64,000 nucleotides of DNA from Pseudoalteromonas amylolytica (GTDB lineage Bacteria > Pseudomonadota > Gammaproteobacteria > Enterobacterales > Alteromonadaceae). How positions within the stretch are numbered: position 1 is the first letter of the stretch; every line of letters starts with the position of its first letter. The stretch spans positions 311,727-375,726 of the forward strand of contig NZ_MKJU01000028.1 of assembly GCF_001854605.1 (NCBI RefSeq), in the 5' to 3' direction. Under the pieces are notes generated by a model, which saw only the letters and a list, made by a program, of their open reading frames with translations, had not been told where the DNA came from and did no database searches. This document shows positions 60,065-64,000 of this stretch, piece by piece. Both the position numbers and the translations under genes were made by a program.

Positions 60065-62233
60065 ATGTTTGCTGAAGTTGCCATTAAAGTGCCTTTATTT
60101 CGCACATTTGATTACGCGATACCAAAGCACAGTACCGTTACAGTAGGCTGTCGAGTCAAAGTCCCTTTTGGCAATCGAAAACTCGTTGCGGTGGTACTGG
60201 CCATCAAATCCCATACCGACGTCCCCGAAGCTAAACTCAAAACTATCGCAGAAGTGCTCGATAGCAGTCCGATTTTATCTACAGACCATATAAAATTTTT
60301 ACGTTTTACCGCTCAGTACTATGCCCACCCGCTCGGCGAAACCTTATTTACCGCGCTACCTGCCGCGTTGCGAGAAGGTGAGCATCCAGATAAAACCACT
60401 GTTGCTACTTTTTCTTTAACAGCAAAGGGTAAACAGCTGCCCACGCTCAGAGCAAAGAAACAGCAGTCGTTACTAAAACAACTCAATGAATCTGGTGAGT
60501 CGAGCTTAACCGAACTCAAAGCGTTAGGTTTTAGTAAACAACAACTCAATTCACTGCTTGACAAGCAATTAATTGAAGAGCAAATCAAACACGATAGTCA
60601 ATGGCAAAGCCAAACACTTAACATCGCATCCAAACCTAGATTGAATGAAGAACAAGCCACCGCCTGCAGCGTAATCAATCAGCAAGCTGGTTTTCGCTGT
60701 TTTCTACTTGAGGGTGTAACAGGTAGCGGCAAAACGGAAGTGTACTTACAGAGTTTGGAGCGAGTACTACAAAACGGTCATCAAGCGCTTATCTTAGTGC
60801 CCGAGATAGGGCTGACACCACAGACCGTTAACCGCTTTAGACGTCGCTTCCCCGATACTCCCATTGACTTATGGCATTCAAATTTAACAGATAATGAGCG
60901 CTTGCATACTTGGCGAAGGGCTGAAAAAGGTAGCTGTGCGCTGGTGATAGGTACTCGTTCTAGTATTTTTTTACCGTTTAAAAGCCTTGGAATGATCATC
61001 GTTGATGAGGAGCATGATGGCTCATTTAAACAGCAAGAAGGGCTGCGTTACCACGCTCGCGACCTTGCCGCATACCGCTGTGCCAGTCTAAAAATCCCTC
61101 TGATTTTAGGCACTGCCACGCCAGCGCTTGAGACCCTAAACAAAGCCATCAGCAGTAAATATCAACTGCTGACACTTTCGCAACGCGCACAAACTACCAC
61201 CGATAATCAATTTTTACTGGTTGACATGAAGGGCCAAAGTGAACAGTTTGGTTTCTCTGAAACAACCTTGAAACACATTGAAGCCACGCTAAAACGTGCC
61301 AAACAGGTGATGGTGTTTTTAAATCGTAGAGGCTATGCTCCAACGCTTCTGTGTCATGAGTGCGGCTGGTTAAGTCAGTGTAACCATTGCAGTGCCAGTA
61401 CAACCTATCATAAAGCAATGAGCAGGCTCGTCTGCCATCACTGTGCTCAGCAAAGTTTTGTCCCGCCACAATGCCCTGATTGCGGTAGCACGCAAATTAT
61501 GCCCGCAGGGCTTGGCACCGAGCAACTAGAAAGCTTTTTGTCTGAGCGTTTTGCCGACATCCCTCTTAGTCGTATTGACCGTGATACCACACGCAGAAAA
61601 GGTGCACTGGAAGACGCTTTGGCAGATATCAACCTAGGTGGAGCAAGAATTCTAGTAGGCACACAAATGCTTGCGAAGGGCCATCATTTTGCCGATGTCA
61701 GCCTCGTGGTGATCCTAGATGTAGATAGTGGCTTGTACTCAAGTGACTTTCGCGCCACCGAACATATGGCTCAACTTATTACCCAAGTAGCAGGACGAGC
61801 AGGACGCAGTGGTGAAGCGGGCAAGGTGTTATTGCAAACACACTTCCCCGAGCATCCATTGTTACAAGACCTCGTACACAATGGCTATCAAGACTTTGCT
61901 CGGTACGCGCTCAAAGAACGTGAAGAAGCTTTGCTACCGCCATTTAGTCATCTAGCCATATTGCGTGCGCAAGCGACCAATGCACAATTGGTCTTCGACT
62001 TTTTATCAGATCTGGTTCCAGCTACCCCCTACTGTGGTATACAATTGCTCGGGCCGATCCCCGCACCGATGGAGCGAATGGCGGGTAAGTATCGATATCA
62101 ATTACATATTCAAGCTTCAGAGCGTATGGTGTTACACAACTATATTGCTCAGCTAATGGCTTACATCAGTGAGCACAAGCTGGCGAATCGCGTTCGCTGG
62201 AGTATAGACATAGATCCTATGGATACCTACTAA
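60065..62233 (+). CDS. priA: primosomal replication protein N' (helicase PriA)
   Basis: 722 residues. The N-terminal 3'-DNA-end-binding domain (VAIKVPLFRTFDYAIP, RVKVPFGNRKLVAVVL) is followed by the helicase core with Walker A LLEGVTGSGKTEVYL and DEEH in MIIVDEEHDGSFKQ. The eight-cysteine double zinc site is LLCHECGWLSQCNHC, LVCHHC and PPQCPDCGS. Later come GTQMLAKGHHFADVSLV and AQLITQVAGRAGRSGEAG. PriA restarts stalled replication forks. It is followed 7 bases later by ftsN; the cytR gene that often separates them is absent. Confidence 0.96.
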   Translation: MFAEVAIKVPLFRTFDYAIPKHSTVTVGCRVKVPFGNRKLVAVVLAIKSHTDVPEAKLKTIAEVLDSSPILSTDHIKFLRFTAQYYAHPLGETLFTALPAALREGEHPDKTTVATFSLTAKGKQLPTLRAKKQQSLLKQLNESGESSLTELKALGFSKQQLNSLLDKQLIEEQIKHDSQWQSQTLNIASKPRLNEEQATACSVINQQAGFRCFLLEGVTGSGKTEVYLQSLERVLQNGHQALILVPEIGLTPQTVNRFRRRFPDTPIDLWHSNLTDNERLHTWRRAEKGSCALVIGTRSSIFLPFKSLGMIIVDEEHDGSFKQQEGLRYHARDLAAYRCASLKIPLILGTATPALETLNKAISSKYQLLTLSQRAQTTTDNQFLLVDMKGQSEQFGFSETTLKHIEATLKRAKQVMVFLNRRGYAPTLLCHECGWLSQCNHCSASTTYHKAMSRLVCHHCAQQSFVPPQCPDCGSTQIMPAGLGTEQLESFLSERFADIPLSRIDRDTTRRKGALEDALADINLGGARILVGTQMLAKGHHFADVSLVVILDVDSGLYSSDFRATEHMAQLITQVAGRAGRSGEAGKVLLQTHFPEHPLLQDLVHNGYQDFARYALKEREEALLPPFSHLAILRAQATNAQLVFDFLSDLVPATPYCGIQLLGPIPAPMERMAGKYRYQLHIQASERMVLHNYIAQLMAYISEHKLANRVRWSIDIDPMDTY

Positions 62234-62240
62234 GTAAGTT

Positions 62241-62768
62241 ATGGCACAACACGATTATATAAATAGAAAGCCAAAAAATAACAACGGCGGTAAAAAACCC
62301 GCGCCACGCAAACCCTTTCCAGCGCTACTTGCTGCGACAGCGCTGGTGCTCGTTGCGGGATTTGCATACGGCCTTTGGTACATAAAACACAATGCAGAAC
62401 CTGAAAAAATCTCACCCGCTGCCGCACCAGTTAAAGAGGAACCTGCAAAATTACAAAAACCTGTGATCAAGCCCTTTTTAGAAGAAATAAAAGAGCACGA
62501 AATAAAGGTTGAAGTAAAAGAGATAGAAAGCAAGGGCCCTTATCAAATGCAGTGTGGCTCGTTCAGAACCCATGCTCAGGCTGAAGAAATGAAAGCTAAA
62601 ATGGCATTTGCTGGGCTTATCGCAGAAATTCGTCGTACCGAAGGCAGTAATGGCGTGTGGTATCGAGTTCGTTTAGGGCCGTATGAAACCAAGCGAAAAG
62701 CCGAAAGTGACAAGAATAAACTCAAGCGCATCAAGATCATGGGTTGCGCTATATGGGGTTGGACTTGA
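62241..62768 (+). CDS. ftsN: cell division protein FtsN (SPOR domain)
   Basis: 175 residues, shorter than the 319 of E. coli FtsN. A cytoplasmic basic N-terminus (RKPKNNNGGKKPAPRKPFP) is followed by one membrane helix (ALLAATALVLVAGFAYGLWYI), a Pro/Lys/Glu-rich linker and a C-terminal SPOR domain (about 98-172: YQMQCGSFRTHAQAEEMKAKM, WYRVRLGPYETKRKAESDKNKL). SPOR domains bind denuded septal glycan, and FtsN triggers septal peptidoglycan synthesis. The position between priA and hslV is the conserved ftsN place, which supports the name. The long E. coli-like linker is missing. Confidence 0.88.
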   Translation: MAQHDYINRKPKNNNGGKKPAPRKPFPALLAATALVLVAGFAYGLWYIKHNAEPEKISPAAAPVKEEPAKLQKPVIKPFLEEIKEHEIKVEVKEIESKGPYQMQCGSFRTHAQAEEMKAKMAFAGLIAEIRRTEGSNGVWYRVRLGPYETKRKAESDKNKLKRIKIMGCAIWGWT

Positions 62769-62810
62769 TTTTAGGCCAATCACCCATATCTTGTAATTAT
62801 CAAATAATGA

Positions 62811-62836
62811 AAGGCGCCTAGAGCGCCTTAGTTTTT
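62811..62836 (+). terminator. intrinsic terminator between ftsN and hslV
   Basis: AAGGCGC-CTAGA-GCGCCTT followed by AGTTTTT, 43 bases after the ftsN stop and 10 bases before the hslV start. It may be a partial terminator within a longer unit. Confidence 0.75.
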
Positions 62837-62846
62837 AAGGAATACT

Positions 62847-63365
62847 ATGACTACCATCGTTAGCGTACGTCGCGACAACAAAGTTGTTATTGGTGGAGAT
62901 GGCCAAGTGTCACTTGGCAACACAGTAATGAAAGGCAATGCGCGTAAAGTTCGCCGTCTATATAACGGTAAGGTACTTGCGGGATTTGCCGGTGGAACAG
63001 CGGATGCATTTACCTTATTCGAGCGCTTTGAAGGCAAGCTTGAAATGTATCAAGGCAACCTCACCAAAGCCGCCGTTGAAATGGCCAAAGACTGGCGCAG
63101 CGATAGAGCCTTGCGCAAGCTAGAAGCGCTGCTGGCCGTCGCCGATGAAACAGCTTCACTTATCATTACCGGTAATGGTGATGTTGTTCAGCCTGAACAT
63201 GATTTAATCGCGATCGGTAGCGGCGGTAATTTCGCCCAATCAGCTGCCATTGCCTTGCTTGAGAATACCGACTTGAGCGCCCGAGAAATTGTTGAGAAAA
63301 GCCTGAAAATTGCAGGTGATATCTGCGTATTTACCAACAATTTCCAAACTATTGAAGAATTGTAA
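62847..63365 (+). CDS. hslV: ATP-dependent protease peptidase subunit HslV
   Basis: 172 residues, proteasome-beta-type peptidase. After removal of Met the chain starts with the nucleophile Thr in [20 protein letters not shown]. Lys and other active-site marks lie in [16 protein letters not shown] and [21 protein letters not shown]. It forms a two-hexamer ring with HslU that degrades SulA and misfolded proteins. TTTAAGGA precedes the ATG. It is followed 11 bases later by hslU. A heat-shock promoter was not clearly visible. Confidence 0.97.
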   Translation: MTTIVSVRRDNKVVIGGDGQVSLGNTVMKGNARKVRRLYNGKVLAGFAGGTADAFTLFERFEGKLEMYQGNLTKAAVEMAKDWRSDRALRKLEALLAVADETASLIITGNGDVVQPEHDLIAIGSGGNFAQSAAIALLENTDLSAREIVEKSLKIAGDICVFTNNFQTIEEL

Positions 63366-63376
63366 GAGGAATTGCC

Positions 63377-64000
63377 ATGACTGCAATGACCCCACGAGAA
63401 ATCGTCCACGAATTAGATCAGCATATTATTGGTCAAAACCAAGCAAAAAAAGCCGTTGCAATTGCGCTTCGTAACCGCTGGCGTCGTATGCAATTGAACG
63501 ATGACTTGCGCGCTGAAGTCACACCAAAAAACATTCTCATGATAGGCCCAACAGGTGTGGGTAAAACCGAGATCGCAAGACGCTTGGCGAAACTTGCCAA
63601 CGCGCCGTTTATCAAAGTTGAAGCCACCAAGTTCACGGAAGTGGGCTACGTTGGTAAAGAAGTCGAGTCAATCATCAAAGACTTGGTTGATATTTCTTTC
63701 AAAATGACCCGTGAGCAACAGGCCAAAAAGCACCAGCATCGCGCCGAAGAAGCTGCTGAAGAGCGCATTCTGGATGCCTTACTGCCACCGGCTAAAGACG
63801 CTTGGGGTGAATCACAACCTAGCGAAAATAGTTCAACTCGTCAGGTGTTTCGTAAAAAGCTACGTGAAGGACAATTAGACGATAAAGAAATCGATATCGA
63901 CATCGCCGAATCAGCGCCTCAGGTTGAGATCATGGCTCCGCCGGGTATGGAAGAAATGACCAACCAGTTACAGGGCATGTTCCAGAGCATGACTGGCGAG
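63377..64000 (+). CDS. hslU: ATP-dependent protease ATPase subunit HslU (3' end outside window)
   Basis: The first 208 residues are in the window and the frame is open at the right edge. AAA+ unfoldase partner of HslV. It shows [34 protein letters not shown], Walker [20 protein letters not shown] and [19 protein letters not shown]. The start of the HslU-specific I domain follows (acidic [10 protein letters not shown], then MAPPGMEEM). AGAGGA precedes ATG 63377. Confidence 0.97.
   Translation, partial: MTAMTPREIVHELDQHIIGQNQAKKAVAIALRNRWRRMQLNDDLRAEVTPKNILMIGPTGVGKTEIARRLAKLANAPFIKVEATKFTEVGYVGKEVESIIKDLVDISFKMTREQQAKKHQHRAEEAAEERILDALLPPAKDAWGESQPSENSSTRQVFRKKLREGQLDDKEIDIDIAESAPQVEIMAPPGMEEMTNQLQGMFQSMTGE

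Noticed and set aside
1..64000. rRNA, tRNA, insertion sequences, prophage genes
   Set aside because: None seen on either strand: no rRNA-like conserved blocks, cloverleaf-type segments, transposase motifs or phage structural genes.

Overview
The window looks like ordinary chromosome of a marine gammaproteobacterium of the Alteromonadales, most likely Pseudoalteromonas. This is inferred from protein recognition and gene order, not from a database search. Pointers are the typA / glnA-ntrBC block, the rpmE / priA-ftsN-hslVU block, the polA / engB / yihI / cytochrome c4 neighbourhood, ilvGMEDA with an attenuator, and a lysine riboswitch. No rRNA, tRNA, insertion sequence, prophage or CRISPR was recognised.

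Layout. 1-4.4 kb: end of uvrD, tmcA, an orphan periplasmic binding protein and a CheW-type protein with an inserted zinc-binding domain. 4.4-12 kb: typA divergent from glnA, a DUF4124 gene, ntrB-ntrC and a cNMP-binding-fold protein, with sigma-54 and NtrC sites. 12-17 kb: an amino-acid-hydroxylase-like dioxygenase paired with a cysteine-desulfurase-like enzyme, then acnB. 17-23 kb: a membrane-stress/polyamine cluster on the minus strand (lipoprotein, DUF350 membrane protein, membrane-embedded spermidine-synthase-like protein, YjfI-like, PspA-like, two small proteins) with a doubled palindromic operator. 23-33 kb: DUF2489, yihI, a methyltransferase, a CsrB-like sRNA candidate, cytochrome c4, engB, DUF1285, YceI, a second sRNA candidate in the Spot 42 position, polA, elbB and cytochrome c5. 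33-41 kb: a GAF-GAF-GGDEF protein with a decayed EAL-like tail, rep, ubiK, carbonic anhydrase, a methyltransferase and a membrane-anchored NMT1-like sensor. 41-48 kb: ilvGMEDA with leader peptide and attenuator. 48-55 kb: TraB/GumN protein, hybrid histidine kinase, and a lysine-riboswitch operon (dapA-like, dapD-like, lysA-like, M14 deacylase). 55-57.7 kb: a secreted-protein/small-membrane-protein pair behind a pentanucleotide repeat, then pldA. 57.7-64 kb: malic enzyme, rpmE, priA, ftsN, hslV and the start of hslU.

Functionally the region combines nitrogen control (GlnA with NtrBC), branched-chain and lysine biosynthesis under RNA control, DNA replication and repair helicases, respiration (cytochromes c4 and c5, UbiK) and several signalling proteins. 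The least described parts are the PspA/polyamine cluster, the riboswitch operon with its M14 deacylase, the repeat-controlled secreted protein, and the two sRNA candidates.
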